Under the pieces are notes generated by a model, which ran no database searches, was not told the DNA's origin, and was given only the letters and a program-made list of their open reading frames with translations. DNA of 64,000 nucleotides. Source: Pelecanus crispus (taxonomy: Eukaryota > Chordata > Aves > Pelecaniformes > Pelecanidae). Of this stretch, positions 38,044 to 51,300 are shown piece by piece (within the stretch, counting starts at the first letter, position 1; each line of letters starts with the position of its first letter). The stretch covers positions 4,972,372 through 5,036,371 of the forward strand of contig NC_134655.1 in the NCBI RefSeq assembly GCF_030463565.1. The letters are read 5' to 3'. The position numbers and the translations under genes were made by a program.

Positions 38044-41000
38044 GTGAGAGAACATGCAATAACAGCAGGACGTGAGCTTCCCCTGGGGGGATTTTTTTAC
38101 TTCTTTTAGTGAGGGGAGTGTGTGTGTGTGCGTGTGTGTGTGCAGTGAGGAGAGATGCAGGCTACGGCAGTGCTGTCCCTTCTTGCTCAGATCCTGACGG
38201 ATCTTTCCATTGCACCTCCTGTTTCTCAGCCATCTTGCTGTCACTGCTGTCCTCTCGCTGCAGGACTGCAGGGCTGGGCTCTCCTTTTGAGTTAATCAGC
38301 AGCCCTCCGAGACGCCAAGGGAAATCATCCCTTTCCTGCTCTGGGGAGGAAGATGCTGATTTCTCCGGTGTCAGAGGTCTGAGCAGGGGAGTAGCTGCTA
38401 CCTTGTTTTCCTCACTCGGTAACACAGAAATCCCGTAGAGCGTTTTAAAATGAGACTTTACATCCCCATTTCTGCTATGTGTCCCTCCGGTGCTCTTCGA
38501 GATGGCTGTGTGTGCAGCATCCATCGTGCAGGCAGGGAGGGGGCAGTGAGAAGTTACCTGATCTGCCAGAGGTTTGCAGGGAGACGTTTCAGAGCCAGGA
38601 ATCGCTCTGCGTTCAGCTCATTTGCCACTGGTCATCCTGGAGCTCAGGTTCTGGTTGTTTGGGATTGCTTGTTGATGCTGTCACTTTTTAAATGCCAGCC
38701 ATTAGACCATCTGGGTTGACAGTATGCACCAGGCTCCGGAAGCTGGCACCAAACTCTCCATGGCAAGAAATGAGTTAGTTCAGTGAGTGTGGATGGCACC
38801 GTGCCAGTTTACCCCTGTTAAGGATGTGAGTCTTCGACTTGCTGTTGAGCCAAAAAAGAGTAAGCCCCACGTAGGAGGGATGCTCGAGGCTGGAAGGCGG
38901 AGTGGGTAGCTTTGCAGCAGGCTCCGGGGAGCGTATGTGCCCTGGCCTCTGCTCGGGGGTGAGAGCTGGGGAAACTGAGAACTGGTGGTGGCACGCAAGC
39001 AGATTGGGCTTGAGGTGTATGTGTCTGCATGCTCTTATATCTTCCCTGAATTCAGGGAAGGTTTCAAAAATGTTTTGTCTTTTTTTTTCTTCTTCTTTTT
39101 TTTTTTTTTTTTTCCTGAAATGCAGTAAAATTTCTGCTCTGCAGTGGAGGTTTAGGGAAAAGAATGTTGGGATTATTTCAGTTTTGTTTCACTCCTCTTT
39201 GGAAGCTGTTGCACAGACGGCTTTCATTTGGGAGCAAAGTGAGTTAGATGCTGACCATGGTGGTGCCACGTGCCCCTTGCTGGCAGAACAGCTATATGCA
39301 GTAAGACCTTTGGTGCAAGCATGGATATATTTGGCTCCAACACAACCTGTCAGCTGGGCAAAATGAAGTCAATGGCATTACACTGATCTGGTGTCAACAA
39401 GATGAAAATACGTCCCTACATCTCCTCTGGCCCAGCACCTCGAGCCCCTCACGGGGGCAGATGCAGCCCTGATTTGGATGGGAGCTGTGCAGCTCCCTGG
39501 CTGTCAGTCCTGCTGGGCCCCCCAGCACTGCCTGCAGAGGCTTGAGCCCAGTTACCCCACACCTGCTCCGTTCTGGCCTTTAGGCAGCCAAATGTTCGTG
39601 TTCAAAAAACAGGTAGATGTGGCACTTCGGGATATGGTTTAGTCTAGTCTACCCTTGATTGGTTTAGGTGGGCTTGGTAATGTAGGTTAATGGTTGGACT
39701 GGATGATCTTAAAGGTCTTTTCCAACCTAGACGATTCTATGATTCTATGATTCTATGAAATGTGACCCTTCAAGGCTCCACAGTTATCTGGGGTGTTGCC
39801 CCCTCTTCCTGCTGAGAATTGGACTGAGGTGGGAGTTTCCTCTGGCCTCTCAGGTCTCGCAGGGCTCCTGAATTGTGGTGAGCTGGGGGTGGCAGTGCCA
39901 GCAGAAAGGCAGCTAATTCAGCAAGCTGTGGTGTAAAAACAAAATAACCAGAGGAGGGTTAAAAGTACAGGCTAGCAAACAGAGCACTGACAGGTTTGGG
40001 TGCCAAAAACCAGCCCTGGGTGTGCCTGAGCGAGTTGCAGTAGGAGAAGCTGTGCTCAGGAAGGAGAGCTAACTGTTTGAGTGCCAAAATTGGCATGGAA
40101 GGAGGAGCAGGGAGAGGAGCAGTGTCTGGGGAGAATGCTGCAGGGACAGGTTGCTCCCCTAAATAACACATTTTATTTCCATGGTTTGCATCAGATTTCA
40201 TCCAAAAGGCTTTGCCGCTCATAAAGAGATTAATAGACAAATAAAACAGAGAAGTGCAAGACCTGCAAACAGCCCCGCCCCTTCCCAAACCCTCAGGGCT
40301 GCAAAGCAAATGGACAAATCTCCTTGCCAGGTGACTCTGATTTGCATTTGTGAAATTTGGAAGAGGTGAAGGCCTGTGTTTACAAGGTGCTGTTTCCATT
40401 TCAGATAAAGAATCAATCAGCTTTTGTTTTAATGCTGGTTTGGCCCTTGTGATTGCAGAGAATAATCTCTGGATCCTTTGTAGTATCAGACAGGTGAACC
40501 GTACGGACAATTGTTATGAAGGTAGCTCAGAGGAAGTCGAAACCTTGGAGAACTTTTTGGTGTGTAATGTTCTTATTGACTTTCAGGCGGATACAAGGCT
40601 CCATCAAGGATGAAAAGAAGAAGAAGTTTGTGACAGGCGAATGGTTTTCAGAAGTGAAGGCAAAACGGTTTCAGGAAGACTTAGAGGGGCCGGATCTACT
40701 TTGGGCATCGATTAGAAGGAAGAAGGGCAAACTAGAAAGTAAGTACGTTAGTGTGCATCCTAAGAAAACAAATTGATGTACCAGAAAAAAGTGGTCAAGT
40801 ATGGGGGGTCTCCCTATACTGGGAGCCAGCTGGGAACCAGCCTTTGTGTTGTGATAAGGGGATTCTCAGCTAAGCTTTCAGTACTAGAAAAAAATACCTG
40901 ATTATCAAAATCAGGGCCCAAAGAAAAAATTACAGTGCGGCAGAGGACTAAGGCAAAAGCTGTTTACCAGCTACGTGCAGCAAATGCCTTGTCACCACTT

Positions 41001-42305
41001 CAGCTTCTTTCTTCCAAAATGTCTGTTTGTCACAGGTCACTGGTATCAGTTCTTGTGGTGGAAGCAACAAGGGAAAGGGGTGATGTAGGGCAATTTCTGG
41101 CATCAAACTGGTATGTGTGGGTCAAACACCCCTCCAGTTCCTAGAGTGGTCTGACAAAACCAGACAGCCGGCTGCTTTCGCAGGCCTTCAGGGTGGTGGG
41201 GTTCGTCACATCTCTGTAAAGGGAGGGGGTGCTCTCTTCTCCTGGCAAGTATTTGCCCACTGTGAGAGGGGAATGGTGGTCCTTGCCTAGCTTTTCACAT
41301 GGAATAATTCCGAGGCACAATGTGGTTTTCAAAGTAAAAAGGGTTTTGGGGCCAAGTCTGAAGGTACCCAGGCTGCTGGGCCATAGCAAGGGTATGTCTG
41401 GGACCATGGGCTAATTCGAAGCAGATGTATTGCATGTTGTTGGACGTGCAGATGAACTCTCATGGTGGTATGTAAAACAGATCAAATCAGATTTGTTGGC
41501 TCAGGGCAGAGAAGAGAAGAGATCAGCCCCGTGTGAAACAAGCAGGACTGTGCTTTGAGTCCAAATGTAACCACCCTGGAGCTGGCACTTCGTGCTGAAC
41601 ATTTGTGCGAAGCAGAACTGGGGATGATTCACATCCAGTCCTCAACATGAAGACAGGCCAGCCGACTCCGCAGCAGGACTGTGGGACTGCAGCCCAGTCT
41701 CACACAACCTCCTTGATAATTTGTCAGGGTGTGTAATCACAGATACTCAGACACGGCTGGTGAGTTACTGGCTGCTGCTGCTCTGGGGAAGCCGTAGCCC
41801 TGATAGAGAGCTCTAAGCAAAGTCTACCACGGTCCCTAATGTAAGGACCCTGTAACTGGGCTCTGCTCTTTTGCAGTAAAGCCTACTCGTAGGTAAAGGG
41901 TTATCGTCCAACTGTCCCAAACTCAAATGTCATCTCGTCCCAGTTTTGGCTGGGATAGAGTTAATTTTTTTTCCTCCTAGTAGCTGGTATAGTGCTGTGT
42001 TTCGGGTTTAGTAGGAGAATAATGTTGATAACACACGGACGTTTTAGTTGTTGCTAAGTAGTGCTTACACCAGTCAAGGACTTTTCAGCTTTTTATGCCC
42101 TGCCAGAGAGAAGCGGGGAGGGGGCACAGCCAGGCCAGCTGACCCAAACTGGCCCAAAGGGCCATTCCATACCATACGGCGTCATGCTCAGTATAGAAAC
42201 TGGGGGGAGCTGGCCGGGGGGCAGCGATCGCTGCTCGGGGACTGGCTGGGTGTCAGTCAGCAGGTGGTGAGCAATTGCATTGTGCATCACTTGCTTTGTA
42301 TATCC

Positions 42306-42341
<36 letters not shown>

Positions 42342-45300
42342 CCCTTTCTTTTCTGTCTATTAAATTGTCTTTATCTCAACACTCAAATTTTACTTTTTTT
42401 TTTCCTTTTTTTCCCCCAGTTCTCTCCCCCTTCCCACTGGGGAGGCGGGGAGCAAGCAAAGGGCTGTGTGGTTAAACCACAGCACATCTCCGCCAGTTCA
42501 GCCCTCTTTCCTGGGCCCAGCTGCCCATTCCTGCTGTGGGGTAGCAGCAATACAGATCACTCCTTTGTTTGGTGGGCCTCCTTGGCCAGGGTATCTCTGT
42601 AGCATTAATTGCCTGGGCTTAGTATAGCCCTCTTAGCTCCACATTACTTAGACATATGCTCAAAGCTAAATGCTGGCTAAGGACTTTGCTAACTGAGAAC
42701 CTAGTTTTCTTTTTGCTTTTTACTTATCCTTGACAGCTCTTGTAACTTAGCATAGATTCATTGGAACCTCTGATGCAGAGTTGGCCCATCATATTTCATA
42801 TGAAGCTGCTTTTATCCTTGGTATTAGGGATTCATGATGTCATTAAATTTACTATTTTATCATCCCTCCAGAATGCTCAAACATACAAAACCTTTTCCAG
42901 CTCGACAGAATTGCTTGGCCATTTCTGCAGAGCATGTTCTGCTTTCTGAGGATGTGCATTTGTGCTTGCCCCCTCTTTGCATGAAGCGACAGACGCTTCG
43001 GCAGCCCCTCTGCTGGGGCCCAGCTCAGACGAACACTCTGTCACCCGCAGCCCAGCTGGCAGCCAGCAGTGAATTGGGTTCGTCTGCCTTTTGCCTTGCC
43101 AGGGGCATCAGCACCCTGAGCTTGCAGCCCATTTCAGGAAAGTGAAATTTGATGTACTGTTGGGTTTAGATTTAACTTTTACTGCTGATGTGCACGTATG
43201 AGATGTGGTCTCAGGTTATCATCTAAAATAATCTTATTAATATAGCAGTAATATGCAAGCTAAGTCTTTGCGTGTGCATTACTTGACTAATGCTGTTTTA
43301 AGAAGGAAGAAGCAAATGTTACTAAATTACTATAGTAATTACGTTTAGATGTAGCCCTCTATTTCTTTTTCAACTTTTTTTCTTCCCTTCTTTCTCTTTT
43401 TCTATTCTCAGACTTACTTTGGTAAAGCACAGCTATAACGTGACTTTATTCCTTCCTCTTACTTTTCCCACAGCGCGGGTTGAGGATCAAGATTCTGCAG
43501 CTAATATTTTCACCTTGCTGTTGCCTGTCGTGTGCTCGGCTCCTGCAGTGGTTACCGTATAGGTTGCCTCCCTTCATACATGAGGGCAAGCACTTCTCTC
43601 ACTGACTTGTCAGCAAGAGTATTGCACTGGTGAGAGCGGTGCTTGGCGCATCAGGCAACAAGGATGAGGCCCCTTTACAAACGGTTTGGCCACGCAGCTC
43701 ACATTCAATCTGCAGTAGATGAGATAAGGGCCTTTGCTTGCCATCTTGACACCTTTCTTTCTTCTCCTGGAAAGATCAGAGCCGTTCACCTTCTGTCAGC
43801 TTTCACGGTGATGAAGGGGTGTGCATTCATTTAGCCAAATGAAGGTAACATGCTCATGACCCCAGGGCTGTTAATCCTGATTTCAGTCTTTGATGACTGT
43901 GTTAGGGAGTGAAATGCGAAAATTCCTGCATGGAAAAGCCCTGCTGAGATAATTGCTGGCATTCCCTTCGCGTGGTGAACGGGCTGAGGAGCGCTGGAAA
44001 TTCATGCCTGCACAGGAAAATGCCCAGTGACCTTTTCTGGAGGAAGGTTTTAACCTTCTGAAGGGAGGGTTGCGTGGATCCCTAAGGGTCTTCACAGTTG
44101 GTATTGATTATCATAAAAAACACTAGTAATCGGTGGTAATATAAATCTATAAAATAGATAGACACCCTGTATTTAAACTACAGCCTGCAGAGCAGCGCAG
44201 GTGGATGAATTTGGTGATAACTTCTCCTTGAGCTTGTGTGCAATGGATGAGAGCTAAAAATCGTCTAGGAGAGAGACCATTTTATCCACCCAGTGAGGCA
44301 AGTCAGCCCCGATGGCACAGTTATCCGTGCTTTCCCCAAGCATTGAGTGTTTTCATTTTAGAGTGATAGGAAATGAGTAAAGCAGCTAAAATGTTAGAGG
44401 AGTGGCTGTATACATATGTATATAAATACACGTATGGACAAGTTAAACTCGTCAGGCCACTACTAATTTCTGTTGGAATTTGCTTCTTATTCTGTCTCAT
44501 CCTAAAGTTAGCAAGGGCATTTTGCTTGTCTTGTGGATTATAATGTACTAATAACCTCTTTGTTTGTGGTTATAGAAGCCAGGCACAGCTGTGTCAGTGG
44601 CTGAGCCATTTTGAAGGGCAGTGATTTGGATGGGAGGAAGCGAACACCTCTCGCCTGCTCTGCCAGCCAGGACGGGGGGGCTCTGTCTGAGGGGGAAGTG
44701 TCAGTGAAAAGCAAATATGACGCAATGCCTTTGGAAGTGGAAGTGAGGTGAGAAATGAATGCAGTCGTTGGTTGTCAAGGTCTTTTCAACCATGACAGGC
44801 AGAGGGAAAACGTGGGAGCTCTGTGTTTGTTTTCTCGACTTCCAGAGCAGCTACCTGCTGGCATCTCCCTCCCTGGGGTCTGGGGCAGAAGAGGAGGACG
44901 TGGCTCACTGTACAAATAAACACGCCTCAGCGTGCCTTCGCATGCCTGCACGTGACGCAGCCTGCACATGCCACCAGCCGTGCCGCAGCTTGTCTCTCCC
45001 GAAACGATGTTCAGTGATGCTTTTTGCATATCAGTGTTTACATGGACAAAACGCAGTCCCTCGCTCAGAAACGTGCTCTGTAAAACTGGCTCGTTCTTAC
45101 ACAACCAGACTCCTGTCTTCCAGCAGCAGCAACTCCCCGACTTCCCACTGCTGCAGAAACCACGGGGCCACCCAGCTGCCATCTCATGCCTGTGCCAGAC
45201 ACGTCGTCCTAACGCAGACGGCCCAAGCAACACCTGCCAGGGTCCCCTGCCCCGCAGGGCCAGGCGCTGGGCAGGGAGGAAGAGTTGGGACTGCAGCGTT

Positions 45301-48300
45301 TTTCTCCATGGGGATGCACAGGCAAGGGGGAATGAAGCTCCATCTTTGGATATCCCTGTTATCCGCGGGCTGACTGTGCTGATGCTGGATGGCCCCGCGT
45401 GGGCAGCACCAGCGTGACATTGATATCACAGCCCCTCCGTAGGACTGATCTGCTCTTGGGCTCAGTGCAGTTTTCTAACCTGATAACAAGCAAGGCTGTA
45501 TTATTTAATGTCACATCTGAATCCTCTGAGTCTCTGATTCTGTTGTATTGTGTAATGAAATATATCCTAAAGAGATTTGGCAGGTTTTATAACAGGTAGA
45601 TTTACTCTTTAAAATAGACCTAGCTGCACGTGACTAAATATGTGCAGATCTTGTTGACCAGACTAGTTTTTCATCGCTGTTTCAGGGTTTAATCCTTTTG
45701 GTTTTGCAGTAGCAAGAAAGCCTGTTTGCCAGCAAAATGTCTAATGCGACTTTATACCCTGGCAGGCTGCTCTAAAGGTTACCGTCTTCTATTGTTTTTT
45801 CTTTAGGGTCTTTGAGAGCTTAGAAGACATAGCTGAGCCTTGTGCCAGTAAAAATAACAGGGATCTCCTCATTAACTGTATTGGCCTCCTCCTTTGTTTG
45901 CCAAGATCGGCTGACTTTTAGTCAAAACAGGAAATGGCTGAATTTAAATCCTGGAACGGATTAACTTTATTGACAGCCGCGGCAGTGTCCTGCGAAGGTT
46001 TCCAGTGATGCGACAGCTCCTGGCGCGAGTCAGGTGTTAGGCAGCTCGCTTTGGCCTCTCGGGCGCGTGGGGTCTGGAGGTGCCTTCGCTGCGTGGACCC
46101 CCCATCAGCCATCTCCTGTTAAATCTGCAGGGTTTGTGCTGGGGGACTCATTTAACAAGCCTTTTCTTTCCCCAAATAAAACACACTGGCCATTACAAGT
46201 TTCAATAAATGTCATTTCTCAATTTTCTCTCTTACATTACAGATGAGGCCAACGAGCACATCCAGACAGATCTGGAAAGCAAAGCTGCCCCAAGTCCTGC
46301 CTTCCCCGAGCACGCTGCTGGTGCAGGAGAGGAGAGGTAACAGCCGCTGCTTGTGCAATTCTCTGGTTGCTGGTCTCACTTCTAATGAAAACTGAATGCT
46401 ACCCATTAAATCCTGGCCTTTAACTGAGTTTCCGAAACTGTATAAGTAATAGGTTATATAGGATATTTTAAAAATCCTTTTTCCAGGAATTGTCAGAATA
46501 TCAATCCTCCCTAATAACTAACTACTAATGTGCTTATCCCAGAAAGGTCTTTTCCTGCATGATTTGATAAGGGGTCAGTAAAATGGAAGCTGTCTCTAAT
46601 GTCAGGATATTCTGGTTAGTTTTTCAAAGTGATTATGGTTTTATTTGTTTAATTTTTGCCATGGAGCAACACTAACAAAATGAACTGTTTGAGGAAACTG
46701 CTCATTTCCTGCTGGTGCCAACCTCTGTGTCCAGTGCTCAGCACTCTCCATCAAGACCTGGTAGGATTTCACGTTGTGCTGACTGAGCAGAAACACCCAC
46801 TAAAAGCACTCCAACGAGCAAATCAGTGACCTCACTCAATATTTGTGGACTATGGAGAAGCCATTAAAATTTTCACATATTCATTTATTGTTGCTCCCAT
46901 CTCATTTGCTTTTTAGTTGTCAGCAGAAAGAGGAATCATTCTTCACAGGTGGCAATTGCTCCAGTTAAATATTAAATTTGAGCCTTGACACTTCCAAACC
47001 TCTTGCAGCTGATCACCGGGTGTTGCTTAATGAAGGATCCAGAGTCAACAAGCCCGAGGTGCTCCTGCTTTACCAGCACAACAGTGGTCGTGATGGGGTT
47101 TTTGGGGAGTTGATTAAATCCTGAAGAGCTTGCTTTGTTTTTTCTGTTCAACCCTAAGCACAAAGCATTGTCATCTGGTATCTCACCAGCTTGACTGCTG
47201 TTCTCCATCTAGAGAGCAGCCACCACTAGACGCTCCCAAAGATGGTAGAAACGGTCAAGTAAACTGCCTGTGATTATGTGTTTCTTCCATTTATTTACCA
47301 GGCAGTTAGTAATTAACTTATATTCCAAGCATGAAGATTTATGTCCTGTACTATAGTTTTGCTCTAACTTTTGCTGTCATAATCATTCCCGTAGTTTCTA
47401 AATCCTCCATCAATCTGGTTATGCCTTTGGCCTGAACTGGGAGGTGCGGCCTGTTCCTTCCTGGGCCATGGCATGGAAATGCATCTCCCTCCTGCCGGGC
47501 TCTTGGGCTCTTCTGGCACACGCTCTTCTCAGCATTCCTGTGGTTTTCCCTGTGGTTTTCTCCCAGAAGGGGAAAGTCTGAATAAACCTAAACCAAATGG
47601 TTGACACGATTGTTTTTATTGAGCAAGTTCTGTACAGACTGCAGTGGGAGACTTGTCCTTACTCCAAGTTCAGGCCATTTCACATTTTCCCCAGTCCTTC
47701 CAAGCAGTAATGGAGAAAATAAATGAAGGCACCAGCTCTGGGCAGCCTTATATTGGGCTGGGTCAGTAGATAAAAAGTGGCAAAGTAGCTGAGCAGAATA
47801 GATGATGTTGAAGACTGCCTGATCACCCTACCAGGCACATCACTACCACTGATCTCCTTGCTCAGGTGTTTCTCCTCTCCCACAGATCCAGCACACCTGC
47901 TCTTGATACCACAGAGGAGCGTAAAATCTTGCCAAAACCAAAGCCGAGACTTCCTGTCCCGCTGTCTGCATCACACAAGGTAGTATAGGCACAGCCTCTG
48001 CACTTTGTTTTGTTCCTCCCTGGACCTTCACACAGTCTGTACCTACTGGCAGGGGCTCCACAGGCTGCCTGCCCTAGTGTCTGTGCTCAAATAAAATATG
48101 TTTTCCCAGTCTTGCCAGTTAATATACACTGATAGGGTTTGTTTTCCATTCAGAGATCCAGTATACATGATGTCTCTTCCTCAGAGAGTGACACTGGAAC
48201 AAGTCCATTTGTGGCTGCAACAAACAGCTTGCATTTGTCTAGAAAAGGTAAGGGTTTTGTTCAGTGAGCCATTGGCATTTTTGTTATGCAGCATTAAACA

Positions 48301-51300
48301 CCAAGAGACAAGACACCTTTTTGTATATGTAGAAATGAATAACAAAGAGTATTTCTTACCTTGGCATGTAAGAATGGGCTGTCAACATTTTTATGAATTA
48401 TGCCCAAGGCAGCAGGGACCAAGAAAAAAAAATCCAATGACTAAAAGTTCTCCTGGCTCTCAGTATGTTTTAAATGGAGTGCTTGGCTCACAACTCCTTA
48501 ACACACAGATCCAAGTTACCTTCTCTTTCCTGCCTTGCATGTGTAGTGTATTTTTGGTACATAGCAAATAGCCAGTAGGAAAGCTGCCAAACTGAAAGCA
48601 AAGCTGCAAATCCCCAACTCACAGCAACAATTTAGAGCTCAGTGGATTTTTTTTCCATGTCCTGTTGCAGAGAGAAGGGCTGGGGTTTTTAGGGCTTTCT
48701 TCAGATGGAAGGAGGCTTGCTAGAGTCTCAAAATGGGGAAGAATTAGGAACATATTGATGGTTTCTGGAAATTCCCTCTGGCTTCCCTTTGAGAAGCTGC
48801 AGCGCAGACCTTCCCAGGAAATACGATGTGATGTGGTGTGCCAGGCTGTGAGCATTTGTTGTCGTTGTAGGTCATGGAGCATCTGCATTGCTCACCAAGC
48901 TTTCAGAGGATGCTGTGCCTCAGCCCAGCAGTGCAGCTGGAAGAGAAGCTGTTGATGGGGCCGCTGGTACCACAGCGGGGGCAAAAACTCCACCCGAAGA
49001 AACTTACACTTCCAGCAAGATACCAGTTAAGAGGAAACCAAGCAGAACTTTCTCCAGATCCGAGCAGTTTGTGAATCATGCGGGGCCAGCAGAGAACAGC
49101 CTGGCAAATAGAAAGCTGCTGGCAAGCCCCAAAGCACTGACCGCAGAGGGGGAAAGCAGCCAGGCTGCGAAGCAAGGCGTGAACTATACAATCTCATCAA
49201 TGAGTAACAAAGAGGAGGATATCGGCCTTGATCGTGAACACTTCAAGAACTTGAAGAACTTCTGGGAGAAGGGAGCAGACTCTGTGACAGTGGGAAACGT
49301 GCCGGAGGACCTGAGCTGGGTGGAGGCAGACGGTAGGCAGTTCAAGCTGTGCCGCTCACTGTCTGTGCAGTCTGGGCAAGGCCAGAACAGCGAAGAAAAA
49401 CCTTGTGTCTTCACCAGAACAAGAACCCCCTACAAAAGGACAATAACCTTGTCTTCTAGTGAGGAAGAATCAAGCTATGTAGCCCCTGCAAGGAAGGATT
49501 CAGTTTCTATTGTTCCTAGATCCATGTACACCAAGAGCAAAGGCAGCCTCGTTACAAGAAATAACTCGCTGAGTGAAAGCAATGGGAAGCCACCGGTGCC
49601 AGAGGAAGAGAAAGCGGCACAGCGCTGCTCCAAGAAATCCAGATTGCCTGTGCGAGCGCCTTCCGTCAAAATCGAGTCGCCCACCAAAGAAGTGTCTGGC
49701 AGCACGTTTGAGCCAGAGACGCCTACAGACGAGTTGATCGTGGCAGAAGAGCGCAAGCACGCAGCGAATTCCCTGGCGAGCAGGGTGCAGATACTGATCG
49801 AGCCTGCGCTTACAGATGGTGAAAGCGATGATGAGAAAGAGGAAAGATCTGATTTGGGCACTCATGACAACATGGAAATAAATGGAGAGCTACCTGAGGA
49901 AAAAACGTGTGAGTCTTCAGACAAGCAAACACCCGGTGAGCCAGCCAGAGAGAGAGAAGCCGTTCAGGGAACGGACTCAGCTGTTTACTCAGGTACTGAG
50001 GCTGTAACCGCACCCTGTGAAATCCCAGTAGAGAGTCATCCCTAAGCCTGTTTTCTTCCCTAGCCCTTCTGCATTTTGCACATATTCTTCATTTGTCCAT
50101 TTATCCTATATTGCAATTTGTGCAGAGTTAGCATGTGTGGAATATGTTTAGCTCTGGAAACAAATCCTGTGTAGCGCGGTGCAAGTGTAAAAGGGGGCAG
50201 TGCCGCGTTCCCTTGCCTTCCTCCCCGCTGCCAGCCCTCATGCCTTACCTGCAAGCACCTCGGCTCGGGACAGCCCTCCGTTTTTTTAGCACTACCTACA
50301 ACAGGTCACAGGAACTTACTTTATTTCAGTCACTGGGAAGACTGTACTTTCTTCAAATGTGGGGCTGGAGGAATTCTTTGTGGTGGTAGAGATAAGTCTG
50401 GCACAAGGAGAAGAAATAAAGCGTGAAGCAAAGTGTTTAATGAATACATGGGCTGTTAGGCTACCTTGATATACCCACTGGCTGTCAAGTGTTTAATTGA
50501 CATTTTGGGTCTTTTGGGAATCCACCAGTGAATTTGGATATTAAACTGTAACCAAAGTGACTGAATGAGGAGTCTGATTTTTCTGGGTTCTGATACCATT
50601 TTCTCAACCATGATGGTGTCAGTAGTTACCACTTTATCAGTCTCTCTCTGGGTTTGACGGGCTCTTGTAGTGACTGTTAATATGAGCAAAAGTTATTGTA
50701 ATTGCAATTCCTTTTACATGTGGGCTCTGACTGCCCACAGCTCTGCTCTCTGCCAAGCAAAGGCCTAGGAAGAGAGCTCAGTATCCTCTTTTTCCAAATT
50801 TCCTGTCCTCATGTACCTCGGTAAGACCTATTTGAGAGGATTTTCCATAGACTCATGTGATTTTGATTTTTAACTGTGTCATTTCATGGCTTGTTTCCTA
50901 CCGCTTATAACATTTCTATGAAAATCCTGAGTTGCGCTTCAGGTAAACATAAATATTTCCTTTCTATACCAGATCTTTCTTATATTTCTCAGGTTTTATG
51001 CCTTATTGTTACATTCATTTCAGGATGATATTAGCAGATGGCTGTGTTTTACTGGAAGCTCTTTGCAGGCGCTGGTCTGTTTTAGGGACTGGGTTAACCT
51101 AGCGTTTACATTTGCCATCATAGTGTGAAGAGGTTTTCTCAGGGAGAGACATTAAAGCACACTGATGATTTGAAAGCAGCCCTGTGTAATGTAACCGCAA
51201 CGTGCTCTAAGCAGAGTGAACAAGCCAGGAGACACACACGCGCGTGTGCTTGTTGACGCACTGCCTGTCTGAGTTTATTTATTTACCATGTTGATCTGGC

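Larger units (their letters stand above)
40739..46242 (+). other. Intron between Slp coding exons 2 and 3
   Basis: A 5.5 kb intron holding the solo ERVL-type LTR at 41936-42484 and its ATT microsatellite. A splice-acceptor-like site at 43473 opens a short frame but has no usable donor. Nothing else was recognised. Confidence 0.6.

Noticed and set aside
43474-43561. Acceptor-like site (TTTTCCCACAG) opening a short frame in the third Slp intron
   Set aside because: The frame runs into a stop at 43559 without a plausible donor, and the phase-matched exon at 46243 explains the gene.
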